Position numbers and translations under genes: made by a program. The notes beneath the pieces are model-generated. The model had not been told where the DNA came from and did not search any database. It saw nothing but the letters and a program-made list of their open reading frames with translations. This document shows positions 18,050-30,887 of a stretch of DNA of 64,000 nt, piece by piece (position 1 is the stretch's first letter; each line of letters starts with the position of its first letter). Source of the DNA: Pectobacterium brasiliense (lineage in GTDB: Bacteria > Pseudomonadota > Gammaproteobacteria > Enterobacterales > Enterobacteriaceae); NCBI RefSeq assembly GCF_016950255.1, contig NZ_JACGFN010000003.1:248001-312000 (forward strand), in the 5' to 3' direction.

Positions 18050-18607
18050 ATGGCTAAGCCTGCACTGTTTGCTGAAAAAAAACAGGAAATGTGTCCAGAC
18101 TGTGGGTCAGTGCTGGTTATCCGTTCTGGTCGGCACGGCCCATTTCTTGGCTGTTCTGCGTATCCAGAATGTGAGTTCATTCGCCCGCTGAAAGCACAAG
18201 CTGATGGACATATCGTCAAAGTGTTGGATGGGCAGCAATGTCCGCTTTGTCAGTCGACCTTGGTCTTACGGCAAGGCCGTTATGGGATGTTTATCGGCTG
18301 TGGCAATTACCCTGAATGCCATCATACCGAGACTATCGATCGCCCTGATGAGACGGCGATTCGATGTCCACAGTGTAATGAAGGCACGCTGTTACAGCGT
18401 AAATCTCGCTACGGCAAGGTGTTTCATTCTTGCGATCGCTATCCCGATTGCCAGTTTACGTTAAACCATAAGCCGATAGCGGGTGAATGCCCTTCTTGCC
18501 ATTACGCTTTATTGTTTGAGAAAAAAACGGCACAAGGTATCAAGCTATTTTGTGCCAGTAAATTATGTGGAAAACCGATAGCGGTAGAAGTTGATAAGAA
18601 TGAGTGA
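18050..18607 (+). CDS. yrdD: Topoisomerase-like zinc-ribbon protein YrdD
   Basis: A 185-residue protein built from four CXXC...C zinc ribbons like those at the C-terminus of DNA topoisomerase I. They begin [27 protein letters not shown] and CPSCHYALL, and the matching distal cysteines occur in motifs such as CSAYPEC and CGNYPEC. No catalytic topoisomerase domain is present, so it likely only binds single-stranded DNA or RNA. The 3' end overlaps the tsaC start by 8 bp. Confidence 0.93.
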   Translation: MAKPALFAEKKQEMCPDCGSVLVIRSGRHGPFLGCSAYPECEFIRPLKAQADGHIVKVLDGQQCPLCQSTLVLRQGRYGMFIGCGNYPECHHTETIDRPDETAIRCPQCNEGTLLQRKSRYGKVFHSCDRYPDCQFTLNHKPIAGECPSCHYALLFEKKTAQGIKLFCASKLCGKPIAVEVDKNE

Positions 18608-19169
18608 TGTGTCTGATGAACGAATGATTCCCGTTTTGCGGGAGTTACATGACGAGCAGGTTATTGCATATCCGACTGAAGCGGTATTTGGGTTGGGATG
18701 CGATCCTGATAGTGAAGTGGCGGTTAACCGACTGCTGGCGTTAAAACAACGCCCTTGGCAAAAAGGGTTGATCCTGATTGCGGCAGATTTTAGCCAACTT
18801 GCTCCTTATATTGATGACAGTGCGTTATCCGATGAGCAGAAAGCCGTGATGTTTTCCACATGGCCAGGCCCGGTTACTTGGGTATTGCCAGCAAAACGCA
18901 CGACTCCGCAGTGGTTAACGGGCCAATTTTCTTCACTTGCGGTGCGCGTTAGCGACCACCCATTAGTCAAGGAACTGTGTCTGCGCTACGGTAAACCGTT
19001 GGTATCGACCAGTGCCAATTTAAGTGGTAAACCGCCTTGCCGCACGGCTCAGGAAGTTTCTCTACAGTTTGGTGATGATTTTCCTGTGCTGGTTGGGGAT
19101 GTCGGCGGAAGAATGAACCCATCAGAAATCAGGGATGTATTAACAGGCGAGCTTATTCGTCAGGGGTAA
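18600..19169 (+). CDS. tsaC: Threonylcarbamoyl-AMP synthase
   Basis: TsaC (YrdC/RimN) makes threonylcarbamoyl-AMP from threonine, bicarbonate and ATP, the first step of t6A modification of ANN-decoding tRNAs. The start ATG at 18600 ([16 protein letters not shown]) gives 189 residues, about the family length; a TTG three codons upstream is less likely. YrdC-fold motifs include [25 protein letters not shown] and [10 protein letters not shown]. It overlaps yrdD and is 19 bp from aroE. Confidence 0.96.
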   Translation: MSDVSDERMIPVLRELHDEQVIAYPTEAVFGLGCDPDSEVAVNRLLALKQRPWQKGLILIAADFSQLAPYIDDSALSDEQKAVMFSTWPGPVTWVLPAKRTTPQWLTGQFSSLAVRVSDHPLVKELCLRYGKPLVSTSANLSGKPPCRTAQEVSLQFGDDFPVLVGDVGGRMNPSEIRDVLTGELIRQG

Positions 19170-19188
19170 CGACAAGTTGGAGAGGAAC

Positions 19189-20016
19189 GTGTCTGAAGTA
19201 ACGTCTTTTGCGGTTTTTGGCAACCCGATTGCGCATAGCAAATCACCTCGTATACATGAGTTATTTGCTGCACAGACGGGGATAACGTTGACGTACCAGC
19301 GCGTGTTGGCGCCTCTGGATAATTTTGAGCAGATGCTGCGCCAGTATTTTCGTGATGGTGCTGGTGGGGCGAATGTGACAGCGCCCTTTAAAGAGCGGGC
19401 CTTTGCTGAGGCCGATGAGTGTAGCGAGTGTGCCGCGCTTGCGGGTGCGGTCAATACATTGAAAAGATTGAGTGACGGCCGATTGTTTGGCGATAACACC
19501 GATGGCATCGGTTTGCTCAGCGATCTGCAACGATTGGCGCTGGTGAAGCCGTTGGATCGTGTTTTGCTGGTTGGGGCGGGTGGTGCGGCGCGGGGTGTTA
19601 TCCAACCTCTGCTGGCTTATGGTTGTACAGTGGTGCTGACGAATAGGACCTTTTCCAAGGCTGATGCCTTAGCTAAGATCTTCCGTGACATTGGTGATAT
19701 TAACGCTGTTGCTCTCGATGATTTACAGGGGCAGTCGTTCGATCTGATCATCAACGCCACATCTTCTGGTATGTACGACAGCGTTCCTAACTTACCGACA
19801 GAACTTATTTCGCCGGAAACGTGCTGTTATGACATGTTTTACCTGCCGCAGCTGACACCATTTTTGTCATGGTGCGCACAGCATGGTGCCCTCCATTATG
19901 CAGATGGTTTGGGAATGCTGGTGGGGCAAGCGGTACATGCGTTTAAACTTTGGCATGGCGTCATGCCAGATGTGGAACCCGTGATTGCTTTACTAAAGCA
20001 GGATCTTGCTAAATGA
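19189..20016 (+). CDS. aroE: Shikimate dehydrogenase (NADP+)
   Basis: AroE reduces 3-dehydroshikimate to shikimate in the chorismate pathway. The GTG at 19189 follows a good GGAGAGG and gives 275 residues; a TTG at 19177 falls inside that binding region and is rejected. Substrate motifs are [10 protein letters not shown] and [11 protein letters not shown] (catalytic lysine), with NTDGIG and NATSSGM. The NADP-binding glycine loop is GAGGAARGV with NRT after the next strand. Length matches E. coli. Its stop overlaps the yrdB start. Confidence 0.97.
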   Translation: MSEVTSFAVFGNPIAHSKSPRIHELFAAQTGITLTYQRVLAPLDNFEQMLRQYFRDGAGGANVTAPFKERAFAEADECSECAALAGAVNTLKRLSDGRLFGDNTDGIGLLSDLQRLALVKPLDRVLLVGAGGAARGVIQPLLAYGCTVVLTNRTFSKADALAKIFRDIGDINAVALDDLQGQSFDLIINATSSGMYDSVPNLPTELISPETCCYDMFYLPQLTPFLSWCAQHGALHYADGLGMLVGQAVHAFKLWHGVMPDVEPVIALLKQDLAK

Positions 20017-20270
20017 ATCAGGCGATCCAGTTTCCCGATCGTGAAAGCTGGGATGATAAGGTAATGGCGGTCCGCTTTCCTGTTTTAGTGAATGGTTTTC
20101 AGCAGGAATGTTTAGTGAGTGCTGAGCTGCTCCAGCAACGCTATGGCGGTGATAGCCCTGAACGATGGCTGGCACTGTTCAGGGAATATCGATGGGATCT
20201 TGAAGATGAACTGGAACAAATGATCGTTGTTGAAGAATGGGATGACGAAGGTTGTTACTCGTTGTCCTGA
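20013..20270 (+). CDS. yrdB: DUF1488 family protein YrdB
   Basis: An 85-residue acidic protein of the DUF1488 family; function unknown. The start [14 protein letters not shown] agrees with the E. coli orthologue, as does the WDLEDELEQ stretch. It overlaps the end of aroE by 4 bp (ATGA) and so belongs to the dprA-aroE transcription unit. Its 3' end overlaps the convergent yrdA gene by 16 bp. Confidence 0.92.
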   Translation: MNQAIQFPDRESWDDKVMAVRFPVLVNGFQQECLVSAELLQQRYGGDSPERWLALFREYRWDLEDELEQMIVVEEWDDEGCYSLS

Positions 20271-20803
20271 GCAAGGTATTCATCTTTCCAGCGAACATAG
20301 TTGTTTGCCGAGTAAATCAACCCTTCTATTTCTTCTTGTGTGAGTGGCCGAATTTTTTTGACTGGGCTGCCGAGGTATAGATGTCCCTTCTCTAGCCGTT
20401 TTCCTGGGGGGACTAAGCTACCAGCACCAATCATGACATCATCTTCAACAATTGCTCCATCCAGAAGTATTGATCCCATCCCGACCAGAACCCGATTTCC
20501 TATTTGGCAACCGTGCAGCATCGCTTTATGACCTACCGTGACGTCTTCACCAATAATAAGCGGATTACCTTCTGGTTTTTTCTCTGAGCAATGGGTGACA
20601 TGAAGTACAGAACCGTCCTGAACGTTACTCCTTGCACCAACAGTAATGTAGTTAACATCACCGCGTATGGTGACAAGGGGCCATATGCCGACATCATCGC
20701 CTAGTGTTACCTTGCCAATCACCACGCTGGAATGATCGACCATGACCCTTTCGCCTAAAACGGGAGAAATACCGTTATAACGGCGGAATGTTTTTGCACT
20801 CAT
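20255..20803 (-). CDS. yrdA: Gamma-carbonic anhydrase family protein YrdA
   Basis: A 182-residue left-handed beta-helix protein of the gamma-class carbonic anhydrase-like family. Hexapeptide repeats such as VIGKVTLGDDVGIW and VTVGHKAMLHGCQIGNRVLVG form the helix, and histidines in HVTHC and GHKAMLH are the likely metal ligands. Activity as a carbonic anhydrase is not proven for this subgroup. It is transcribed away from the rRNA operon and converges on yrdB. Confidence 0.93.
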   Translation of the reverse strand: MSAKTFRRYNGISPVLGERVMVDHSSVVIGKVTLGDDVGIWPLVTIRGDVNYITVGARSNVQDGSVLHVTHCSEKKPEGNPLIIGEDVTVGHKAMLHGCQIGNRVLVGMGSILLDGAIVEDDVMIGAGSLVPPGKRLEKGHLYLGSPVKKIRPLTQEEIEGLIYSANNYVRWKDEYLAQDNE

Positions 20804-20978
20804 CGATAACCTCGTAATTATTTAGCATATGTAGTTATTTGCCACATACTGATGATTCGTTTTAGACAAAATATCGACAGATATGGGATGTCGGCAACTG
20901 AAAAGTGGTGTGGATCGAGTAAGATCTCATCGAAAGGGTCGAAAAACACGCGAACAGAAAAAAAGATCAAGAAAGTTG

Positions 20979-21006
20979 TTGTGTAACGAAAACGGATCCC
21001 TATAAT
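20979..21006 (+). promoter_or_regulatory. rRNA operon promoter P1
   Basis: TTGTGT (20979-20984) and a perfect TATAAT (21001-21006) are separated by 16 bp, with a GC-rich discriminator GCGCCTCC before the likely start A at 21015. This pattern is typical of rrn P1 promoters controlled by ppGpp/DksA and initiating-NTP level. The A-rich stretch before the -35 (about 20955-20975) could act as an UP element. Fis sites were not assigned. Confidence 0.85.
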
Positions 21007-21080
21007 GCGCCTCCATCGACACGGCGCTGTGAACACACAACCGGGTCGATAAAGAAAGAGAAAGCGCTTTAAAATAAGCG

Positions 21081-21108
21081 TTGACTCTGAAGGTGAAAAG
21101 CGTAATAT
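21081..21108 (+). promoter_or_regulatory. rRNA operon promoter P2
   Basis: TTGACT (21081-21086), a 16-bp spacer and TAATAT (21103-21108), followed by GC-rich ACGCCGCC. It lies about 100 bp after P1, the usual spacing of tandem rrn promoters. Confidence 0.8.
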
Positions 21109-21144
21109 ACGCCGCCTCGCGAAGTGGTTAAGGCCACAACGCAC

Positions 21145-21156
21145 TGCTCTTTAACA
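21145..21156 (+). promoter_or_regulatory. boxA antitermination element in the 16S leader
   Basis: TGCTCTTTAACA matches the rrn boxA that recruits NusB-S10 (NusE) in the antitermination complex. A second copy occurs before 23S rRNA. Confidence 0.85.
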
Positions 21157-21307
21157 ATTTAATCAGACAATCTGTGTGGGCACTCACAAGACCGTATCTT
21201 AACGATATAAAAAAGTCTTGAAGAGTGAACAACAGTAAATTCATTACGAATAAACAGTTTTAATTCTTTGAGCATCGCTGACGAGTTCAGCAAATCAAAC
21301 AAATCTT

Positions 21308-22849
<1,542 letters not shown>

Positions 22850-22989
22850 CCAAGAAGATGTGTGTTGCGTGAAGTGCTCACACAGATTGTCTGATGAAAA
22901 TACTGAGCAAGCGCACCTGTTGATGTCATGAGTGTAGACTCATGCTGACGCGAGCGTGCCGGGTTTATGACCTGGTGCGGATTTTTCGT

Positions 22990-23065
22990 GTCCCCATCGT
23001 CTAGAGGCCTAGGACACTGCCCTTTCACGGCTGTAACAGGGGTTCGAATCCCCTTGGGGACGCCA
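22990..23065 (+). tRNA. tRNA-Glu (anticodon UUC)
   Basis: A 76-nt tRNA with CCA encoded, 140 bp after 16S. The acceptor stem GTCCCCA pairs with TGGGGAC, the anticodon loop is CTTTCAC, and the T loop is TTCGAAT. tRNA-Glu alone in the spacer is one of the two common enterobacterial rrn spacer types. Oddly, the anticodon stem strands CTGCC and GGCTG leave a U-U mismatch at the second pair (28-42). Confidence 0.97.
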
Positions 23066-23136
23066 ATCCGATAATGAGTGAAAGACATTATCACGAATAT
23101 CTTAAAGATGATTCTTCGGAGTCATGTTTACGATAT

Positions 23137-23148
23137 TGCTCTTTAACA
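23137..23148 (+). promoter_or_regulatory. boxA antitermination element before 23S rRNA
   Basis: TGCTCTTTAACA in the 16S-23S spacer, about 145 bp before the 23S 5' end, repeats the leader boxA exactly. It lets the Nus complex reload for transcription of 23S. Confidence 0.8.
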
Positions 23149-23292
23149 ATCTGGAACAAGCTGAAAATTGAAACATGACAGCTGAACATTGATGACTGCC
23201 TTCGGGCGGGTCGTGATGAATCAGCCTGTCAATGAGTCTCTCAAATAATCGCAGCGCGATGATGAATCAATCGAAACATCTTCGGGTTGTGA

Positions 23293-26198
<2,906 letters not shown>

Positions 26199-26336
26199 AC
26201 AACACCGAAGGTGTTTTGTGGGTGATGAAAGACTCATAGAGAACGATGTTCAGCTTGTTCAGAGATTGGTTCTGGTGGTTACGTGATGACAAGAGAGATA
26301 AAGTCAGCACAGTAACGGCTGGAATGAAACAGAATT

Positions 26337-26456
26337 TGCCTGGCGGCGATAGCGCGGTGGTCCCACCTGACCCCATGCCGAACTCAGAAGTGAAACGCCG
26401 TAGCGCCGATGGTAGTGTGGGGCTTCCCCATGTGAGAGTAGGGAACTGCCAGGCAT
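26337..26456 (+). rRNA. 5S ribosomal RNA
   Basis: A 120-nt gene starting TGCCTGGCGGC and ending CTGCCAGGCAT; the termini pair over 10 bases. It follows 23S by 138 bp. Only one 5S copy and no distal tRNA are seen before the terminator. Confidence 0.98.
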
Positions 26457-26467
26457 CAAATAAGTGG

Positions 26468-26497
26468 AAAGCCTCTGTCGAAAGACAGGGGCTTTTT
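26468..26497 (+). terminator. Intrinsic terminator of the rRNA operon
   Basis: AAAGCCTCTGTC (26468-26479), loop GAAA, GACAGGGGCTTT (26484-26495), including one wobble pair, then further T's. It lies 11 bp after the mature 5S end, the standard rrn T1-like arrangement. Confidence 0.93.
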
Positions 26498-26610
26498 GCT
26501 ATGGGTTGTTCTCCTGAGTGATTCTGACGCGCTTAAGCGTATTCAGCAGAAGTAGCACTGATGGCGCATACTAGGTTTCGTGAAACATTTTCACCTTATG
26601 CGCTGAGTGC

Positions 26611-26639
26611 TCGACATTAGTACGAAAACTCGCTATCTT
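26611..26639 (+). promoter_or_regulatory. Candidate metA promoter
   Basis: TCGACA (26611-26616) and TATCTT (26634-26639) with a 17-bp spacer lie just before the MetJ operator. The -35 differs from consensus at one position and the -10 at two. The predicted start near 26646 would place the met boxes over the first transcribed bases. Confidence 0.5.
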
Positions 26640-26648
26640 CGGGCATCT

Positions 26649-26672
26649 GGATGTCTAAACGTTTAAACGTAT
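26649..26672 (+). promoter_or_regulatory. MetJ operator (three tandem met boxes)
   Basis: Three contiguous 8-bp units, GGATGTCT (26649-26656), AAACGTTT (26657-26664) and AAACGTAT (26665-26672), each match the met box consensus AGACGTCT at 6 of 8 positions. MetJ with S-adenosylmethionine binds at least two tandem boxes, so this should repress metA. The array ends 19 bp before the metA ATG. Confidence 0.82.
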
Positions 26673-26691
26673 GCTTTGAGGATATAAGGTT

Positions 26692-27621
26692 ATGCCAATT
26701 CGGGTTCCTGATGAGTTACCAGCCGTTAATTTTCTGCGGAATGAGAACGTCTTTGTGATGACGTCCTCGCGTGCTAAAACGCAGGAAATTCGTCCCCTCA
26801 AAGTGCTGGTTCTGAACCTGATGCCTAAAAAGATCGAGACTGAAAACCAGTTTCTGCGCCTGTTATCCAATTCCCCCTTACAGATCGATATCCAGCTGCT
26901 GCGTATCGATAGTCGTGAATCAAAGAATACGCCTGCTGAGCATTTGAATAACTTCTACTGTGATTTCGACGACATCCAAAACGAAAATTTTGATGGCCTG
27001 ATTGTGACTGGCGCACCGCTTGGATTAGTCGATTTCTGCGATGTTGTTTATTGGCCACAGATTGCACGTGTCATCGAGTGGGCAAAAGAGCATGTTACCT
27101 CCACATTATTCGTGTGTTGGGCTGTGCAGGCTGCTCTCAATATCCTCTACGGTATTCCCAAGATGACGCGTAAGGAAAAACTATCCGGTGTTTACCTACA
27201 TCAAACGTTGCAACCTCATGCGTTGTTGACCCGCGGCTTTGATGAAACGTTCCTGGCACCACATTCACGCTATGCAGATTTCCCCGCTGATGTCATTCGT
27301 CAGCATACGGATCTAGAGATTCTGGTTGAATCGGAGCAGGCCGGAGCCTATCTGTTTGCCAGCAAAGATAAGCGTCTGGCGTTTGTTACCGGACACCCAG
27401 AGTATGATGTCTCGACGCTAGCGGGCGAGTTTTTCCGTGATTGCGACGCTGGATTGGATCCGGCCGTTCCGGTGAATTATTTCCCCGATGACAACCCTGA
27501 CCTGGCACCGAAAGCGAGCTGGCGTAGCCACGGTCATCTGCTTTTTGTTAACTGGCTGAATTACTATGTTTACCAGATTACGCCTTACGATTTACGCCGA
27601 ATGAACCCTACGCTGGACTAA
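26692..27621 (+). CDS. metA: Homoserine O-succinyltransferase
   Basis: MetA transfers succinyl from succinyl-CoA to homoserine, the first committed step of methionine synthesis. The 309-residue protein equals E. coli in length. The catalytic nucleophile Cys142 is in [12 protein letters not shown], and the catalytic dyad partners His235 and Glu237 are in VTGHPEYDV. An AAGGT site precedes the ATG. MetJ boxes lie just upstream, and a terminator follows. The E. coli enzyme is heat-labile and limits growth at high temperature; this is not visible in sequence. Confidence 0.98.
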   Translation: MPIRVPDELPAVNFLRNENVFVMTSSRAKTQEIRPLKVLVLNLMPKKIETENQFLRLLSNSPLQIDIQLLRIDSRESKNTPAEHLNNFYCDFDDIQNENFDGLIVTGAPLGLVDFCDVVYWPQIARVIEWAKEHVTSTLFVCWAVQAALNILYGIPKMTRKEKLSGVYLHQTLQPHALLTRGFDETFLAPHSRYADFPADVIRQHTDLEILVESEQAGAYLFASKDKRLAFVTGHPEYDVSTLAGEFFRDCDAGLDPAVPVNYFPDDNPDLAPKASWRSHGHLLFVNWLNYYVYQITPYDLRRMNPTLD

Positions 27622-27641
27622 CCCATTCCCTTTTTTTCTCT

Positions 27642-27672
27642 AAGGCACCTTTTCAGGTGCCTTTCTTTTTTG
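27642..27672 (+). terminator. Intrinsic terminator after metA
   Basis: AAGGCACCT (27642-27650), loop TTTTC minus pairing, AGGTGCCTT (27655-27663), then TCTTTTTT. A 9-bp perfect stem with U-run, 20 bp after the metA stop. Confidence 0.92.
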
Positions 27673-27776
27673 TGCTGAACTCTTTCATTTCTGTTGGTTA
27701 GTGAAAGTTATTTCTCTTCCTTTTTGATTTTAATTTTCATTTTTATCATGGGGTTATTTTTACTTTATTATTAAAA

Positions 27777-27791
27777 TGGAAATTGTTTTTG
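27777..27791 (+). promoter_or_regulatory. IclR operator upstream of aceB
   Basis: TGGAAATTGTTTTTG matches the IclR consensus TGGAAATNATTTCCA at 10 of 14 defined positions and is, as I recall, the same sequence found in the E. coli aceB control region. A TTGATT that could be the -35 overlaps it. The whole 27700-27840 stretch is very AT-rich. A second IclR-like site lies by iclR itself. Confidence 0.65.
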
Positions 27792-27903
27792 ATTTTGTTT
27801 TTTATTGTATTACGCTTAATTCTGTCGGCTAAGAAATGTACATACCGGTTTGCCGATTTGGCGGTTGTTGATAAATGAAGCGGAATCTGAAAAGGAACCA
27901 CGA

Positions 27904-29502
27904 ATGATGCAGCAGACGATAAACAGAGAATTGGCGTTTAGTCAGCGTTTTGGTGAAGGTGAGAAGCAAATTCTTACGGAAGAAGCGATTGATTTCTTAA
28001 CAGAGCTGGTCGCACGTTTCACGCCAGCCCGTAATCAATTACTCGCCGAGCGGCAGGTACAACAGCGTAATATCGATCAGGGTAAGCTGCCTGATTTCAT
28101 TTTAGAAACAGCTTCCATTCGTGATAAGGCGTGGACAATACGCGGTATTCCCGATGACCTTCAGGATCGTCGCGTTGAGATTACCGGTCCGGTCGAACGC
28201 AAGATGGTGATCAATGCATTAAATGCCAACGTGAAAGTTTTCATGGCGGACTTTGAGGATTCGCTGTCACCGGGATGGGAAAAGGTGATCGATGGGCAAA
28301 TCAACTTGCGTGATGCCGTACGCGGTACGATTTCCTACATCAATGAAACAGGAAAGATCTACCAACTGAAACCCAACCCTGCCGTATTGATTTGCCGCGT
28401 GCGCGGTTTGCATTTGCCCGAAAAACACGTGTCCTGGCAGGGGGAAGCGATTCCCGGCAGCCTGTTCGACTTCGCGCTGTATTTTTTCCACAACTATCAG
28501 GAACTACTGAAGAAAGGTAGTGGCCCTTATTTCTATCTGCCAAAGACCCAATCATGGCAGGAAGCGGCCTGGTGGAATGATGTCTTCTGCCATACGGAAG
28601 ATCGCTTTGATCTGCCGCGTGGGACGATCAAAGCGACGGTGTTGATTGAAACGCTGCCTGCCGTTTTCCAGATGGACGAAATTCTCTATCACTTACGTGA
28701 CCATATCGTTGGGCTGAACTGCGGCCGCTGGGATTATATCTTCAGCTATATCAAAACATTAAAGAACCACAGCGATCGCGTTCTGCCCGATCGCCAGTCG
28801 GTGACGATGGAAAAACCCTTTCTTAGCGCTTACTCGCGGCTATTGATCAAAACCTGTCACCGTCGCGGCGCGTTCGCTATGGGCGGGATGGCGGCGTTCA
28901 TTCCGAGTAAGGATGCGGAACGCAATAACTGGGTGTTGGATAAGGTACGTAAAGACAAAGAGCTGGAAGCTCACAATGGTCACGATGGCACCTGGGTGGC
29001 GCATCCGGGGCTGGCCGATGCGGTGATGGAAGTGTTCGATCGGGCGCTAGGTGATCGTAAAAATCAGCTCGATATCAGCCGTGAACAGGATGCGCCCATC
29101 CGTGCAGAAGAGTTGCTGGAGCCTTGCCCAGGAGAGCGCACGGAAGTGGGGATGCGCGCGAATATCCGTGTTGCGGTGCAGTACATCGAAGCATGGATAT
29201 CCGGTAATGGCTGCGTCCCGATTTATGGGCTGATGGAAGATGCGGCGACAGCAGAAATCTCCCGCACCTCAATCTGGCAGTGGATTCGCCACGGCAAGAC
29301 GTTGAGCGATGGCCGTGTGATCACCAAGGCGTTGTTCCGCCAAATGCTGGCCGAAGAACTGTTTGTGATTCAGGAGGAACTCGGTGATGCCCGTTTCAGC
29401 GGAGGGCGCTTTGATGAAGCAGCTCGACTGATGGAGCAAATTACCACACAAGATGAGCTGATCGACTTCCTGACGCTACCTGGCTACGCATTGCTTGATT
29501 AA
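27904..29502 (+). CDS. aceB: Malate synthase A
   Basis: AceB condenses glyoxylate with acetyl-CoA to malate in the glyoxylate bypass. The ATG at 27904 after AAGGAACC gives 532 residues, one shorter than E. coli; an in-frame upstream ATG at 27850 has no binding site. The TIM-barrel enzyme shows the conserved VKVFMADFEDSLSPGW, LPKTQSWQEAAWW and GLNCGRWDYIFSYIK motifs; the last contains residues that bind acetyl-CoA and magnesium. It is the first gene of aceBAK, with a 31-bp gap to aceA, and likely IclR-controlled. Confidence 0.98.
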   Translation: MMQQTINRELAFSQRFGEGEKQILTEEAIDFLTELVARFTPARNQLLAERQVQQRNIDQGKLPDFILETASIRDKAWTIRGIPDDLQDRRVEITGPVERKMVINALNANVKVFMADFEDSLSPGWEKVIDGQINLRDAVRGTISYINETGKIYQLKPNPAVLICRVRGLHLPEKHVSWQGEAIPGSLFDFALYFFHNYQELLKKGSGPYFYLPKTQSWQEAAWWNDVFCHTEDRFDLPRGTIKATVLIETLPAVFQMDEILYHLRDHIVGLNCGRWDYIFSYIKTLKNHSDRVLPDRQSVTMEKPFLSAYSRLLIKTCHRRGAFAMGGMAAFIPSKDAERNNWVLDKVRKDKELEAHNGHDGTWVAHPGLADAVMEVFDRALGDRKNQLDISREQDAPIRAEELLEPCPGERTEVGMRANIRVAVQYIEAWISGNGCVPIYGLMEDAATAEISRTSIWQWIRHGKTLSDGRVITKALFRQMLAEELFVIQEELGDARFSGGRFDEAARLMEQITTQDELIDFLTLPGYALLD

Positions 29503-29533
29503 TCCTGACTGATAATAAAAAGGAACCTCTGCT

Positions 29534-30841
29534 ATGACGACCTCTCGTACTCAACAAGTCCAGCATATCGCAAAAGAGTGGAAAACCGCCCGCTGGGAAG
29601 GGATTACGCGCCCCTACAGCGCAGAAGATGTGATTAATCTACGGGGTTCGGTGAACCCGGAATGCACGCTCGCGCAGCTCGGCGCGGCAAAGCTATGGAA
29701 CCTGCTGCATGGTGACTCGCGCAAAGGCTATGTGAATTGCCTGGGCGCGCTGACGGGAGGGCAGGCTTTACAGCAGGCGAAAGCGGGCATCGAAGCGATT
29801 TACCTTTCCGGCTGGCAGGTGGCGGCGGATGCCAATCTGGCGTCCAGCATGTATCCCGACCAATCGCTCTACCCGGCGAACTCCGTACCTGCGGTGATTG
29901 AGCGCATCAATAACACCTTTCGACGCGCCGATCAGATTCAGTGGGCGAACCGCATTGAACCGGGCGATAAGCGTCATACCGACTACTTTCTGCCGATTGT
30001 TGCGGATGCGGAAGCGGGGTTTGGCGGCGTGTTGAATGCGTTTGAGCTGATGAAGTCGATGATCGAGGCGGGTGCTGCGGCGGTTCACTTTGAGGATCAA
30101 CTGGCATCGGCGAAGAAATGCGGGCATATGGGCGGCAAGGTGCTGGTACCGACGCAGGAGGCCATTCAGAAACTCGTTGCGGCCCGTCTGGCGGCGGATG
30201 TCTTGGGTGTGCCGACTTTACTGGTTGCGCGAACCGATGCGGATGCGGCGGATTTGCTGACTTCCGATTGCGATGAATATGACCGTGATTTCATCACCGG
30301 AGAGCGTACGGTGGAAGGCTTCTATCGCACGCGAGCCGGGATCGAGCAGGCAATCAGTCGCGGTCTGGCCTACGCACTGTATGCCGATTTGGTGTGGTGC
30401 GAAACCTCAACGCCGGATTTATCGCTGGCGCGTCGTTTTGCTGAGGCTATCCACGCGAAGTTCCCCGGTAAGCTCCTGGCGTACAACTGTTCACCTTCGT
30501 TTAACTGGAAGAAGAATCTGGATGACAGCACGATCGCACGTTTTCAGGATGAGCTGTCGGCGATGGGCTATAAGTACCAATTCATTACGCTGGCCGGCAT
30601 CCACAGCATGTGGTTCAACATGTTTGATCTGGCGCACGCCTATGCGCAGGGCGAAGGGATGAGGCACTACGTAGAAAAAGTGCAGCAGCCTGAATTTGAA
30701 GCGATTAAAGACGGCTACACCTTCTCATCGCATCAGCAGGAGGTCGGTACTGGCTACTTCGATAAGGTGACGAACATCATTCAGGGAGGCGAGTCTTCAG
30801 TGACGGCGCTGACGGGATCGACGGAAGAACAACAGTTCTGA
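29534..30841 (+). CDS. aceA: Isocitrate lyase
   Basis: AceA cleaves isocitrate to glyoxylate and succinate, diverting carbon from the TCA cycle during growth on acetate or fatty acids. The 435-residue product has the active-site loop KKCGHMGG with catalytic Cys196, and metal-binding motifs such as [10 protein letters not shown] and HFEDQ. Length is one residue from E. coli. An AAAAGGAACC site precedes the ATG. It is cotranscribed with aceB and aceK, which lies 46 bp downstream. Confidence 0.98.
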   Translation: MTTSRTQQVQHIAKEWKTARWEGITRPYSAEDVINLRGSVNPECTLAQLGAAKLWNLLHGDSRKGYVNCLGALTGGQALQQAKAGIEAIYLSGWQVAADANLASSMYPDQSLYPANSVPAVIERINNTFRRADQIQWANRIEPGDKRHTDYFLPIVADAEAGFGGVLNAFELMKSMIEAGAAAVHFEDQLASAKKCGHMGGKVLVPTQEAIQKLVAARLAADVLGVPTLLVARTDADAADLLTSDCDEYDRDFITGERTVEGFYRTRAGIEQAISRGLAYALYADLVWCETSTPDLSLARRFAEAIHAKFPGKLLAYNCSPSFNWKKNLDDSTIARFQDELSAMGYKYQFITLAGIHSMWFNMFDLAHAYAQGEGMRHYVEKVQQPEFEAIKDGYTFSSHQQEVGTGYFDKVTNIIQGGESSVTALTGSTEEQQF

Positions 30842-30887
30842 TCCTAACCCGGTCAGTGTTCGGCTGGCCGGGGTTCATCGGGAGATC

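Noticed and set aside
20818..21144. Minus-strand frame of 108 codons in the rRNA promoter region
   Set aside because: It overlaps P1, P2 and the leader and resembles no protein I know.
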